64,000 nucleotides of DNA. Source: a bacterium. Lineage in GTDB: Bacteria; Desulfobacterota; Desulfocorpusculales; Desulfocorpusculum. Shown in pieces: positions 49,752 through 58,884 of this stretch (positions are counted from its first letter, which is position 1; each line of letters opens with the position of its first letter). Under the pieces are notes generated by a model. The model saw only the letters and a list, made by a program, of their open reading frames with translations, had not been told where the DNA came from and searched no databases. Made by a program: the position numbers and the translations under genes. The stretch is from positions 1 through 64,000 of the forward strand of contig JBBFLE010000018.1 in the NCBI GenBank assembly GCA_037481695.1. Direction: 5' to 3'.

Positions 49752-52751
49752 ATGAAACTAATGATTTCTCCTTGGGAGGAAGAGGTCCAGGCCCTGGGCC
49801 GGGAGATCTTCTTTAGAATGGGCTCTGAGAAGCCTTCTTTGTTTAGAAAGGATTATTGGGTCGGTAGAATGCTGGAATGGTGCATGGAACATCCCTCTTT
49901 CAAGGTTCAGATGTTCAGACTGGTGGATGTTCTTCCAGCCCTTAGTTCTTCCAAACAAGTGGCCGAGCATCTCAAGCAATATTTGATCCAGCAGGGGGCA
50001 GAGCTGCCACCCATGCTCCAGTGGCTTGTAAGTTCCCTGGCTTCAAATCCAGTCACAGCCCCTCTGGCTGCACAACAGGTCAGGAGGAATGTGGAAGAGA
50101 TAGCAAAACGTTTCATTGTGGGCAGCACTCCAGCAGAGGCTGTGGATTTCCTCAGGCAGAACTGGGAGCAAGGCATAGCCTTCACACTGGACCTCTTGGG
50201 AGAGGTGGCTGTGAGCGAACAGGAGGCACAGGAGTACCAACGTCGGTATCTGGAACTCATAGAGGTGTTGGGCCCCCTGGTAGCCACTTGGCCCAGCCTA
50301 CATGGGGAAAGGGAAAAACATTTCCCAAGGCTTAGCATATCTTTGAAGTTGTCATCGCTTTTCTCTCAAATGGATCCCGTGGATTTCCATGGCTCGGTCT
50401 CTGCGTTGAAGCAGAGGTTGAGGCCTATCTTCAGGCAGGCACGGCAACATGGTGCTTTTGTCAACATAGACATGGAGCAGTTCGCCTTCTTGGAACTCAC
50501 CTTAGCCACCTTCAAAAGCCTTTTGGAAGAAGAGGAATTCTTGGAAGCTCCTTCTGCGGGAATAGTCATCCAGACCTATCTGAGGGATTACAGGGATCAC
50601 CTCGACGAAATTATCCAGTGGGCCAGAGCCAGATCCAGGCCTGTGACCATTCGTTTGGTCAAGGGGGCCTATTGGGACTACGAGCAAGTGGTGGCCCGCT
50701 GGAACGGGTGGCCTGTGCCGGTCTTTCTCCAGAAGGGTGAAACAGATGCTGCCTTCGAAGAGGCTACCCGTATCTGCCTTGAAGCCTATCCATTGGTGAA
50801 CACTGCCCTTGCAAGTCACAACGTGAGATCAATAGCCCATGGTATTGTGGCCGCAAGGCATCTCGGAGTAAAGGAAAATGCCATGGAGATCCAGATGCTC
50901 TACGGCATGGCTGAACCCGTAAAAAAGGCCTTGTTGGATTTGGGAATTCCTGTTTGCGATTACTCCCCTATAGGCGAACTGCTTCCAGGCATGGCCTATC
51001 TGGTTCGCAGGCTCTTGGAGAACACCTCCAACGAGTCCTTTTTGAGAAAAAGCTTTGCAGAGGGAGTGCCCCACCAACAGCTTCTTTCAGCTCCCAAGAT
51101 TCATGAGGAACCTCTCCAGGAGCTATCTTCGGTCCCTCCATGGCCAGGGCCTTACCATCCTGAACCCCCGAGGGATTTCGCAAGATCTCCATTGAGAGAA
51201 GCATTTGGCAAGGCGCTTGCAGCTGTTCAGCGAGAACTGGGAGGGAGTTGTCCCCTTTGGGTGGATGGCAAGAAGCTTTACACACCCAGGGAGCTAATCT
51301 CCATCAACCCCGCACGACCCTCCCAGGTGGTGGGTCGCACCTTCCTGGCTACTCGGGAGGAAGCGGAACGAGCAGTTACATCGGCCTACAAGGCCTTGGA
51401 TCAGTGGAGGGAGACCTCGGCCCAAAAGCGTGCTGCCTTGGTACTGCGGGTAGCTGAGATACTACGCTCCCAAAGGGATAGATTGGCAGCTCTCCAAGTG
51501 TATGAAGTTTCTAAGACCTGGAGGGAAGCCGACGCGGATGTTTGCGAAGCCATAGACTTTTGCGAGTATTATGCCAGGGAGATGTTGAGGCTTGCCAAGC
51601 CCAGGAGAATGGATCCCATGGCGGGCGAAACCAACGATTATTTCTACGAGCCCAGAGGTGTGGCTTTGATAATTGCACCCTGGAATTTTCCACTGGCCAT
51701 ATCTGCTGGGATGAGCATGGCAGCTCTTGTGGCAGGCAACACGGTCATATACAAACCCTCCAGCCTTTCTCCCATCACAGGTGCTGCTCTTGCACAAGCC
51801 GTTAGGGAGGCAGGGTTTCCCAAGGGGGTTTTTCATTATCTCCCGTGCACTGGGAGCGAGACAGCTGCTTGGCTGGTGGAACACCCCAGGGTTTCTGTAG
51901 TGGCTTTTACAGGCTCCAAGGATGTGGGTCTGGAAATACTCCAAAGGGCTGCTGGAGTGCGGCCGGGCCAAGAGATGCTCAAAAGGCTGGTGGTAGAAAT
52001 GGGAGGTAAGAATGCCATCATCTTGGACGGGGATGCTGACTTGGATGCTGCGGTTGTGGGGGTGATTCAGTCGGCTTTTGGTTTTCAAGGTCAGAAGTGT
52101 TCGGCTTGTTCTCGTGTAATAGTTCTCAGGGAGCAGTACGACCGCTTTGTGAACCGACTGGTGGAAGCTGCCAAGAGCATCAAGGTTGGAGACCCGGCAG
52201 AGCCTTGTACACGCATGGGTGCTGTCATAGATGCTTCGGCCTTCAACAAGATTTCAGAGTTCATTGAGCTGGGCAAAAAAGAAGGGGAACTGCTCTTCCG
52301 GGGAGAAGCTCCCAAGGAAGGTTATTTCATTGGACCCACCATATTTGCAGCAATACCCCCCCAACATAGGTTGGCTCAAGAGGAAATCTTTGGACCAGTG
52401 CTTTGCGTCATGCAGGCTGAGGATCTCGATGAGGCTTTGGAGATAGCCAATGCAACTCCTTATGCCCTGACCGGAGGCTTTTATTCGAGAACACCGGCAA
52501 ATATAGAAAGGGTGAAAAGGGACTTCAAGGTAGGAAACCTCTATATAAATAGGAAGATCACGGGGGCCATCGTAGGCCGCCAACCCTTCGGGGGGTTCAA
52601 GATGTCTGGAATAGGCTCCAAGGCGGGAGGCCCGGACTATCTCATTCAGTTCATGGAGCCACGAACTGTAACCGAGAATACCTTGAGGCGAGGATTCGCT
52701 CCTGAAATGGAAACATCTCAAGGAAGCTCGGCTGATAAAACTTCAACATGA
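49752..52751 (+). CDS. putA: Bifunctional proline dehydrogenase / P5C dehydrogenase
   Basis: Oxidises proline to glutamate. Residues about 100-440 are the FAD proline dehydrogenase barrel (FVNIDMEQFAFLEL; RLVKGAYWDYE; TALASHNVRSIAHGI; EIQMLYGMAEP). Residues 480-999 are the aldehyde dehydrogenase: IAPWNFPLAISAGMSMAALVAGNTVIYKPS, VVEMGGKNAII with catalytic Glu, QKCSACSR with catalytic Cys, and PFGGFKMSGIGSKAGG. Length 999 is that of the short PutA type without DNA-binding domain. Start ATG 49752 has GGGAGG 5 nt upstream. Confidence 0.95.
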   Translation: MKLMISPWEEEVQALGREIFFRMGSEKPSLFRKDYWVGRMLEWCMEHPSFKVQMFRLVDVLPALSSSKQVAEHLKQYLIQQGAELPPMLQWLVSSLASNPVTAPLAAQQVRRNVEEIAKRFIVGSTPAEAVDFLRQNWEQGIAFTLDLLGEVAVSEQEAQEYQRRYLELIEVLGPLVATWPSLHGEREKHFPRLSISLKLSSLFSQMDPVDFHGSVSALKQRLRPIFRQARQHGAFVNIDMEQFAFLELTLATFKSLLEEEEFLEAPSAGIVIQTYLRDYRDHLDEIIQWARARSRPVTIRLVKGAYWDYEQVVARWNGWPVPVFLQKGETDAAFEEATRICLEAYPLVNTALASHNVRSIAHGIVAARHLGVKENAMEIQMLYGMAEPVKKALLDLGIPVCDYSPIGELLPGMAYLVRRLLENTSNESFLRKSFAEGVPHQQLLSAPKIHEEPLQELSSVPPWPGPYHPEPPRDFARSPLREAFGKALAAVQRELGGSCPLWVDGKKLYTPRELISINPARPSQVVGRTFLATREEAERAVTSAYKALDQWRETSAQKRAALVLRVAEILRSQRDRLAALQVYEVSKTWREADADVCEAIDFCEYYAREMLRLAKPRRMDPMAGETNDYFYEPRGVALIIAPWNFPLAISAGMSMAALVAGNTVIYKPSSLSPITGAALAQAVREAGFPKGVFHYLPCTGSETAAWLVEHPRVSVVAFTGSKDVGLEILQRAAGVRPGQEMLKRLVVEMGGKNAIILDGDADLDAAVVGVIQSAFGFQGQKCSACSRVIVLREQYDRFVNRLVEAAKSIKVGDPAEPCTRMGAVIDASAFNKISEFIELGKKEGELLFRGEAPKEGYFIGPTIFAAIPPQHRLAQEEIFGPVLCVMQAEDLDEALEIANATPYALTGGFYSRTPANIERVKRDFKVGNLYINRKITGAIVGRQPFGGFKMSGIGSKAGGPDYLIQFMEPRTVTENTLRRGFAPEMETSQGSSADKTST

Positions 52752-52836
52752 TCCAAAAGTGGGAATCCCAAGCTGGCTATGAACCATGAGGCACAAAGCC
52801 AGCCCAAAAACTGCCGTTTTACAAGAAAGCCTCCCC

Positions 52837-53787
52837 TCATGATCCTTCAGGGGGGCGGGTGCGCCAACGCCTGTGCATCCAAACCCATTGATCAGGGTGT
52901 TCCCTTATGAACTCCTCCAATCTCTTGGTGTAAAGACAGACCAGCCTCCTTACCTCCTCATGCCTCGGGGCTTCGCGATTTGCGTATATGGGTGGGTCCA
53001 CTGTGACATGGTGTCTGGTTCCCATGCGGATGTCTCTTGCAAGCAGCAGAGGCGCTCCACTGGCGAGGGCCAGCAAGGCCGGGCCCACCGGGGTGTATGC
53101 AGGCCTTCCAAAAAAATCCACGAAGATGCCCCCCACCCTTCTCACGTCTTGATCAGGAAGAACACCCAAAAACTCGTTTCGCTCCAGACACCTGAGCATT
53201 ACCCTCATGGACTGGTCACGATACAAGGTGTGCACCCCCATGGCCCTCCTCATGGAAACGAGTTTCCTGTCAAGCTCCTCAACATAGATACGCCGAGCCA
53301 CTACATTCATGGGAAGCCCCCTGAGGGCCACATACACGGCGCAGAGTTCCCAGTTGGCCAGATGGCCTGTTACGAAAATTCCGCCCTTTCCCCTGGAACG
53401 GGCCTCTTCAACATGCTCCCAGCCTTGGACTTCTATCATTCCTAAAATTTTTTCCCTTTGCAGGGCTTGCAGCTTAAGGCACTCCACGGCGCTAAAAGCC
53501 AGGGACCGGAAGGACCCCATTGCTATTTTTCTGATACTGCTGGGTTCATATTGAGCTCCCAAGGCAAGGCTCAACTGCCGCAAGGCCCGGTTTCTTTCCT
53601 GGACCAGAATGTGGAAAGCCCAGAGACCAAGCCAGCGAGCCCATAAATAAGATCCTCTTTCCCCTAATACAGCCACCCAGATCTGAGCTAGTTCCACTCC
53701 CAGGGGATAAAGGGATCTTCGAAAACGCTTGGAGCGTCTCTTAAGCCATCGGGCCCAACTGAAATCCTCTCTAGGGGAGCTGCTCAC
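52837..53787 (-). CDS. LpxL-like lysophospholipid acyltransferase
   Basis: Member of the LpxL/HtrB/MsbB acyltransferase group that adds secondary acyl chains to lipid A. The catalytic motif is TGHLANWE (HxxxxE) near residue 140. DQDVRRVGGIFVDFFGRPAYTPVGPALLAL and the C-terminal WVWMHRRWRTRP are family features. Length 316. GTG start at 53787 follows the 80-residue gene after only 5 nt, in the same operon. Lipid A acylation is the likely role, which supports an LPS-containing outer membrane; acyl donor unknown. Confidence 0.85.
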   Translation of the reverse strand: MSSSPREDFSWARWLKRRSKRFRRSLYPLGVELAQIWVAVLGERGSYLWARWLGLWAFHILVQERNRALRQLSLALGAQYEPSSIRKIAMGSFRSLAFSAVECLKLQALQREKILGMIEVQGWEHVEEARSRGKGGIFVTGHLANWELCAVYVALRGLPMNVVARRIYVEELDRKLVSMRRAMGVHTLYRDQSMRVMLRCLERNEFLGVLPDQDVRRVGGIFVDFFGRPAYTPVGPALLALASGAPLLLARDIRMGTRHHVTVDPPIYANREAPRHEEVRRLVCLYTKRLEEFIREHPDQWVWMHRRWRTRPPEGS

Positions 53788-53792
53788 CCAAC

Positions 53793-54035
53793 CTACCTCA
53801 GAAACAGCTCATGATATTCGTTCTCTTCCAAGTGAGCTCTCATCAACCCTGTAAGCAGATGTATGGTCCTGTCCATCTCTTCTTGGGTAAGCCTTGGGCA
53901 TATGAGCTCCAGGAGGCGGTCATCGGAGAACTTCTGGAGAAATACTTTGAAAGAAGCTTCATCCAGCTCCCTGGAAAGTCCAAACGCTATTTCCCCCTTA
54001 TAGTTCTCCACAAACTCATGAGAATGTTTGCCCAT
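53793..54035 (-). CDS. Small conserved acidic/helical protein
   Basis: 80 residues: HSHEFVENYKGEIAFGLSREL, then FLQKFSDDRLLELICPRLTQEEMDRTIHLLTGLMRAHLEENEYHELFL. It is helical, with one Cys. The pattern resembles short cytoplasmic proteins of sulfate reducers without assigned function. The ATG at 54035 has GGAG at a 6-nt spacing. It leads the LpxL-like gene and is divergent from the ABC-F gene (61 nt apart). Confidence 0.7.
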   Translation of the reverse strand: MGKHSHEFVENYKGEIAFGLSRELDEASFKVFLQKFSDDRLLELICPRLTQEEMDRTIHLLTGLMRAHLEENEYHELFLR

Positions 54036-54096
54036 GCTCGACTCCTTTTTTGGTTCGTCTTGCGCTATCCATGGGGCGGCAAGTAACATATCGTAC

Positions 54097-56073
54097 ATGC
54101 TCATCGCTGCCAATCATTTAACAAAATTCTACGGCAAACAGGATCTGATCCGAAGAGCCAGCCTTCATATCAACAGAGGCGAGAGGATCGGATTGGTGGG
54201 GCCCAACGGCTCGGGCAAGACCACCCTTCTCAAGATGCTTCTGGGCCAGGTGGAACCAGATGAAGGGGAAATCCATGTGGCCCGCCACATTCGTATCGGC
54301 TACCTGCCCCAGGATCTGCTCTCCTTCAAGGGAAAGACAATAATGGAACAGGTATTGGATGTGGCAGAGGAGGTTCGGTGGATAGAAAAGGAGATAAGCG
54401 CCCTACAAGAAGAAATGGGAAAAGACTCTGGGGCTGATCGGGAGGAAATGGCCCTGAGGTTGTCTCAACTCATGGATAGGTTCCAGAACCTTGGAGGATA
54501 TGATCTGCAACCAAGAGCTGAAAAGATTCTTGCTGGGTTGGGTTTTGAGCAGGCTGATTTTTCAAGGCCTACTGAAACCCTAAGCGGCGGTTGGATGATG
54601 AGGCTGGCCCTGGCTAGAGTTCTTCTGATCAACCCAGACCTGCTTTTGCTGGACGAGCCCACCAATCACCTGGACTTGGATGCCCTGAGGTGGTTGGAGG
54701 ACTTCTTGATGCAGATGGAAGCCTCTTTGCTGATCATCTCTCATGACCGGACTCTGCTTAACAGGGTGGTGACTCGAATCCTGGAGCTGGAAGAAGGGGA
54801 ACTGACCTCATACTCTGGGAATTTTGATTTTTACAGGAAGGAAAAGCAGCGGCGTCTGGAACAAAGGTGGGCTCTGTACAGGGCACAGCAAGAACAACTT
54901 AGACAGGTGCAACGTTTCATCGAGCGCAATAGGGCTCGTAAAGACAGAGCCAGACAGGTCCAAAGTCGTATCAAGTCCGTCGAAAAAATGGAACTTATTG
55001 AACCCCCTCGAATGACTTCCCAAATAAAATTTAGATTTCCTCCCTCACCGCCCTCAGCAAGAATAGTCGCAGAACTGGAGAAGATCTCCTTCGGTTTTGG
55101 TGAGAAGTTGGTCTTCAAGGAAGCCTCCCTTGTTCTGGAAAGGGGAGTCAAGCTTGCGGTAGTGGGTCCCAACGGCTCGGGCAAGACGACTCTCTTGAAG
55201 ATATTGGCCGGCGAACTGGCCCCCAGCAACGGCATCCGTAGGATAGGACACGGAGTTCGGATTGTTCACTTCTCCCAACACCACATGGACAAGCTGCATC
55301 CAGAAAAGACAGTGTTGGAGGAGCTGCAGGACTCCTGCTCTCATCCTCACCAGGGAGAGCTAAGAGATCTCCTGGGTGCCTTTCAATTTAGGGGCGATGC
55401 TGTTTTCAAGAGGGTGTCGGTACTTAGCGGCGGGGAAAGGAGCCGGCTGCTGCTTTGCAAGTTGCTTTTGGCTGAAGCCAACGTATTGCTTTTGGATGAA
55501 CCCACGAATCATCTGGATATTTCTTCCAGAGAAGTGTTGGAAAGGGCTCTGGTGGAGTTCAAGGGGGCCATTTGTTTGGTAACGCATGATCGGGAGCTAA
55601 TGAATCGAGTCACCAATCAGACTCTGGTTGTGCGTTGTCAGGGCTGGGAGGTTTTCCATGGCAATTATCAAGCGTACCTTGGCTCTGAAGCCAAGACTAG
55701 TGAAGAATCCCCCACAGCCCAGCTGTTTTCTAAGACAGGCAGGTCTTCTCGAAGAGACAAAGAGCAAAGGCGGCTAGAAGCCGAGTGGAGAAACAAGTTT
55801 TCCAAAATGCGCGGCCCCATTCAAAGCGAAATACAAGCCCTTGAAAAACAGGTGGAAATTGCCACAAAGAGACTCGATGAGATCCAGGAGCACATGGGAA
55901 ACCCTGAGCTATATCGTTTCGGAGATCGAGCTAGACAAATGCAACAGGAATTCCAAAGTCTAAGGGCTCAAATTAGGCAATGGACCCAACGGTGGGAGCA
56001 ATTGCACTTGGAGCTGGAAGAGATAGAAGACCGAATGATCCGGGAGCGGCCTCAGGCAAAAACCGGCTCATGA
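54097..56073 (+). CDS. ABC-F family ATP-binding protein
   Basis: Two ABC ATPase domains and no membrane helix. Walker A: GPNGSGKTTLLKMLLG and GPNGSGKTTLLKILAG. Signatures: ETLSGGWMMRLALA and SVLSGGERSRLLL. Walker B: LLLLDEPTNHLDLDAL and VLLLDEPTNHLDISSR. The interdomain linker is basic and coiled (RKEKQRRLEQRWALYRAQ). A C-terminal coiled coil (QIRQWTQRWEQLHLELEEIEDR) follows. ABC-F proteins bind the ribosome E-site or give antibiotic protection. This one looks closest to the Uup/EttA-like housekeeping group; no resistance motif can be named. Length 658. Confidence 0.92.
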   Translation: MLIAANHLTKFYGKQDLIRRASLHINRGERIGLVGPNGSGKTTLLKMLLGQVEPDEGEIHVARHIRIGYLPQDLLSFKGKTIMEQVLDVAEEVRWIEKEISALQEEMGKDSGADREEMALRLSQLMDRFQNLGGYDLQPRAEKILAGLGFEQADFSRPTETLSGGWMMRLALARVLLINPDLLLLDEPTNHLDLDALRWLEDFLMQMEASLLIISHDRTLLNRVVTRILELEEGELTSYSGNFDFYRKEKQRRLEQRWALYRAQQEQLRQVQRFIERNRARKDRARQVQSRIKSVEKMELIEPPRMTSQIKFRFPPSPPSARIVAELEKISFGFGEKLVFKEASLVLERGVKLAVVGPNGSGKTTLLKILAGELAPSNGIRRIGHGVRIVHFSQHHMDKLHPEKTVLEELQDSCSHPHQGELRDLLGAFQFRGDAVFKRVSVLSGGERSRLLLCKLLLAEANVLLLDEPTNHLDISSREVLERALVEFKGAICLVTHDRELMNRVTNQTLVVRCQGWEVFHGNYQAYLGSEAKTSEESPTAQLFSKTGRSSRRDKEQRRLEAEWRNKFSKMRGPIQSEIQALEKQVEIATKRLDEIQEHMGNPELYRFGDRARQMQQEFQSLRAQIRQWTQRWEQLHLELEEIEDRMIRERPQAKTGS

Positions 56074-56151
56074 TGACACAGATTAAAGGGGGTCCCAGGT
56101 GGTTTAGCATGTTCGTTAGTGAATATGGATGGAGCACAGAACTCAGATCCC
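56074..56151. other. Intergenic sequence between the ABC-F gene and the small RNA pair
   Basis: About 80 nt without features apart from a short AGGTGG run. It separates the ABC-F stop from the first element. Confidence 0.4.
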
Positions 56152-56228
56152 CAAAAAAGAGCCCCCGCCTTGGTGCGGGGGCCAAAGTAAAGGAGGTTCG
56201 GGGAGTTGTTTCCCCAAAGTATATGACA
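56152..56228 (-). ncRNA. Putative small RNA, copy 1 of a tandem pair
   Basis: On the minus strand: TATACT-like box (56228-56219 region), then GGGGA-AACAAC-TCCCC (five-pair hairpin), an unpaired C-rich stretch with CCTCC, then the perfect eight-pair hairpin GCCCCCGC / GCGGGGGC (56182-56175 / 56168-56161) and a run CTCTTTTTT. The last two make a rho-independent terminator, so the transcript would be about 60-65 nt. The CCUCC is complementary to Shine-Dalgarno sequences. The copy at 56283-56357 shares the order of parts and roughly 75 percent of bases by eye. Confidence 0.6.
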
Positions 56229-56282
56229 CCCGATGCTGCTTTTTGGTTCCCAATGGCGTTGAGCATCAAAGTTTTTTTCCTC

Positions 56283-56357
56283 AAATAAAAACCCCCGCTG
56301 GGTACGGGGGCCAAAGTGGAGGAGGTTGAGGGAGTTGTTTCCTAACTAGTATGACAA
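56283..56357 (-). ncRNA. Putative small RNA, copy 2 of a tandem pair
   Basis: Same layout on the minus strand as copy 1: CATACT, AGGA-AACAAC-TCCC, C-rich linker with ACCTCCTCC, the hairpin CCCCCG / CGGGGG (56110-type arms at 56292-56297 and 56305-56310), and TTTTTATTTG. The 5' hairpin is weaker than in copy 1 while loop AACAAC and linker ACTTTGGCCCCCG are identical. The two copies are about 60 nt apart and both would be transcribed away from the radical SAM gene. Confidence 0.6.
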
Positions 56358-56502
56358 CAGTTCTCCGGAAAAGTTCCGGGGTGGGAAAAAAATTTTTTTG
56401 TTTTTAGGGCAGGCTCTGCTTTGGTGATGACGTCCCCTAGACCATGACTTATCCTTAGGGTGTCTAAGAGCTCAACTAAGCCAAGGAGAAGACTTTTTTG
56501 CC
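56358..56502 (+). other. Upstream region of the radical SAM gene
   Basis: Contains TCCGGAA-AAG-TTCCGG followed by AAAAAAATTTTTTTGTTTTT (56386-56405), a hairpin plus poly-U run that could stop transcripts on the plus strand. The palindromic A7T7 run would be curved DNA. Confidence 0.4.
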
Positions 56503-58236
56503 ATGTGGCCTTTTTTTTCCCATGCAGACCTAATTTTGCTTCATCCCCCTAGCGTTTTTGACTTCAGGGACCACCCAATAATGTTTGGGCCCATAAGCGA
56601 TGTGATCCCATCTACGGCCATCTTCGAAATGTATCCGGTGGGATTTTCAGCCATGGCCGAGTACCTGGACCGAAAAGGTTTCAAGGTAAGGATCATTAAT
56701 CTGGCTCTTCGCATGCTCAAGAGCCGCAAGTATGACCCTGAGGCTGTGATCAGGACCCTAAAGCCTAAGGCCTTTGGAATAGATCTCCATTGGCTGCCCC
56801 ACGTTCAGGGAAGTCTCAAGGTGGCTTCCATATGCAAGAAGCTTCACCCAGACATTCCGGTAATAATGGGGGGTTTTTCTTCCTCTTATTTTTTTAGGGA
56901 ACTGCTCCAAAGGCCCGAGGTGGACTATGTGCTTAGGGGAGATTCCACAGAGGAGCCATTGCGTGTGCTCATGGAGGCCATAAAGAATGGGCGTACCCAA
57001 GACCTCTCACATGTACCAAATCTGGCCTGGAAGACTCCCAGCGGCCAAATAGAAGTCAATCCCATCTCCCATGTCCCTGAGGTTCTTGACCATTATGTGG
57101 ACAACTACGGATTCATGATCAGAACAGCCATCCGCTATTTGGACATCAAGAGCCTGCTGCCCATACATGATTGGTGGTCCTATCCCATCACTGCGGTGAT
57201 GACGTGCAGAGGTTGCGCTCATTCCTGTTCCTTTTGCGGGGGAGGCCGCTATGGACTCAAGTTGTTCGGCCAAAGGGTCAAGCCCGCCTTCAGATCACCA
57301 CAAATGATAGTCCAAGACATCAGACAGATATCCAGTTTCACTTCAGCACCCATATTCGTAGTGGGCGACCTGCGCCAGGCTGGGGAGGCTTATGCTGAGC
57401 AGGTTATGGAAGGGCTCGAACCATTGAAAATCTCAAACCATATTGTGTTGGAACTCTTTGGGAAAGCTCCTTCCTCCTATTTCAAGAGACTGGCCAAGGC
57501 AGTGCCCAACTTCAACTTGGAGATGTCCCCCGAGAGCCATGATATAGATGTGAGGGGAGCCAGTGGAAAGCATTATACGAATCAGGAACTGGAGGAGACC
57601 ATCCAAGCAGCCCTGGAGGCAGGCTGTCGTAAATTCGATCTTTTTTTTATGATTGGATTGCCAAGACAGACCTTTGACTCTGTATTGGAGACAGTAGGCT
57701 ATTGCGAGGAATTGCTGAAGAAGTTCGGGCCGCGGCTGGTGCCTTTCATCTCTCCTCTTGCGCCCTTCATAGATCCCGCAAGCCCCATATTCGAAGATCC
57801 AGAGCGCTTTGGCTACAGGTTGTTTTTCAGAAGATTAGAAGAGTTTGAGAATGCTCTGCTGCAACCCAGTTGGAAGTACGCCCTGGGTTACGAGACCAAA
57901 TGGATGTCCAGAGACCAGATAGTGGAGGCCACCTATGAGGCAGCCCTTAGGCTGAACCGGATAAAGGCTGCCCACGGTCTGCTTGACAGGGGCAGTTCCC
58001 AGAGGCTGGAGCAGCGTATCGAGTTGGCACGAAGGTTAGTAAGGCAGATAGACCAGTGTCTCTTGCTTCCTGAGGCTGAGAGAAAGAGGGCCTTGGAAGC
58101 CATACGAAACCAAATACAGCAAGTCAATTCTGACACTCTTTGCGAGGCAAGGGAAATCCAGTGGCCCTCCCCCAGGAACTTCCATTTCATGGGGATAGTC
58201 AGGCGCCTGCTCCATAGCAGATGGAATGGGGGATGA
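56503..58236 (+). CDS. B12-binding/radical SAM protein
   Basis: N-terminal 180 residues look like a cobalamin-binding domain that has lost its usual DxHxxG motif: LLHPPSVFDFRDHP, AEYLDRKGFKVRIINLAL, FGIDLHWLPHVQG. The central radical SAM domain has MTCRGCAHSCSFCGGG (CxxxCxxC, preceded by another Cys) near residue 230. A long C-terminal helical part follows. This layout matches the group often annotated as B12-binding/radical SAM of unknown reaction; a methyltransferase or lipid/hopanoid-type reaction is only a guess. Length 577. The start ATG 56503 has AAGGAGA at a longer than usual spacing (13 nt). Confidence 0.8.
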   Translation: MWPFFSHADLILLHPPSVFDFRDHPIMFGPISDVIPSTAIFEMYPVGFSAMAEYLDRKGFKVRIINLALRMLKSRKYDPEAVIRTLKPKAFGIDLHWLPHVQGSLKVASICKKLHPDIPVIMGGFSSSYFFRELLQRPEVDYVLRGDSTEEPLRVLMEAIKNGRTQDLSHVPNLAWKTPSGQIEVNPISHVPEVLDHYVDNYGFMIRTAIRYLDIKSLLPIHDWWSYPITAVMTCRGCAHSCSFCGGGRYGLKLFGQRVKPAFRSPQMIVQDIRQISSFTSAPIFVVGDLRQAGEAYAEQVMEGLEPLKISNHIVLELFGKAPSSYFKRLAKAVPNFNLEMSPESHDIDVRGASGKHYTNQELEETIQAALEAGCRKFDLFFMIGLPRQTFDSVLETVGYCEELLKKFGPRLVPFISPLAPFIDPASPIFEDPERFGYRLFFRRLEEFENALLQPSWKYALGYETKWMSRDQIVEATYEAALRLNRIKAAHGLLDRGSSQRLEQRIELARRLVRQIDQCLLLPEAERKRALEAIRNQIQQVNSDTLCEAREIQWPSPRNFHFMGIVRRLLHSRWNGG

Positions 58237-58310
58237 AATGGCCAGCTCAGGCCATGTTTGGCTCGCGCTAATCATGATCAGTGAATGATGCGGTCTAAAA
58301 ATCAGCCAAT

Positions 58311-58550
58311 TCACCCCCCTGCTATGGGCGGGAATATGCTTACCCTGTCCCCTTCTTTAAGGATCTGCTCGCGCATGGCGTGAAGACCGTTGACAAGAAC
58401 TATTTTGGGATCGTCCGGAGGGATCCCCAGTTTTTCAATGAGGTCTTTAATGCTGAATCCTTGCGGAATCTCCATTTGCACCCCTGGCTCAGTCGAAGCC
58501 GGAACGTATTCTCTGAGATGCCCGAAAAGCCTGAGTTGAATCTTAGGCAC
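58311..58550 (-). CDS. MoaD/ThiS-type sulfur carrier
   Basis: About 79 residues with PKIQLRLFGHLREYVP, ILKEGDRVSIFPPIAGG: a ubiquitin-like MoaD fold with C-terminal Gly-Gly needed for thiocarboxylation. The GTG at 58550 is chosen for GGGGG 6 nt upstream; it overlaps the previous gene by 8 nt. Longer starts at 58574 (ATG) and 58625 exist. Likely supplies sulfur for the tungstopterin of the aldehyde:ferredoxin oxidoreductase upstream. Linked with the other MoaD-like gene, the SDR and AOR. Confidence 0.75.
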   Translation of the reverse strand: MPKIQLRLFGHLREYVPASTEPGVQMEIPQGFSIKDLIEKLGIPPDDPKIVLVNGLHAMREQILKEGDRVSIFPPIAGG

Positions 58551-58884
58551 CCTGTGTCCCCCTCTCATCGCCATGGGAAGTTGTCCTTGCCTCCACCCTT
58601 TCCTTTCTAAAGCAGAGCGAGACAAAGGTATTAAAAGATAACTCTGGGGGAAATATTGCCACTCTGTCTCCAGGACTTAGGGCTGTGGAGGCCGATCCAC
58701 CCTTTCCGTTGACCATCACCAGTTTGGCCCTTTCTTGTGCCAAACCTAGCCTCTCCAAGAGCTCCGCAACAGTCATCTGGCCTTGGGTTTCCAGCACAAT
58801 TTCCCCCTCCTGAAGACCCAGCTCTTCCCTCAAATGCCCTCCCACCAAGATCCTGATGCCCTCCTTGCCTTCCCCTTTTTTCAT
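58543..58884 (-). CDS. MoaD/ThiS-like protein without the C-terminal Gly-Gly
   Basis: The first 80 residues carry the same fold: IRILVGGHLREELG, VAELLERLGL, and SPGDRVAIFPPE. After IFPP the usual AGG end is replaced by ELSFNTFVSL and a basic tail (RKERVEARTTSHGD...). It cannot be thiocarboxylated the classic way. ATGA overlap with the SDR stop indicates coupled translation. It could be a non-catalytic partner of the second MoaD, a degenerate duplicate, or a chaperone-type protein. Confidence 0.7.
   Translation of the reverse strand: MKKGEGKEGIRILVGGHLREELGLQEGEIVLETQGQMTVAELLERLGLAQERAKLVMVNGKGGSASTALSPGDRVAIFPPELSFNTFVSLCFRKERVEARTTSHGDERGTQGA

Noticed and set aside
52772-52803. Inverted repeat GCTGGCT/AGCCAGC between putA and the LpxL-like gene
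   Set aside because: Only seven pairs with an 18-nt loop and no T run; possible weak terminator, not enough support.
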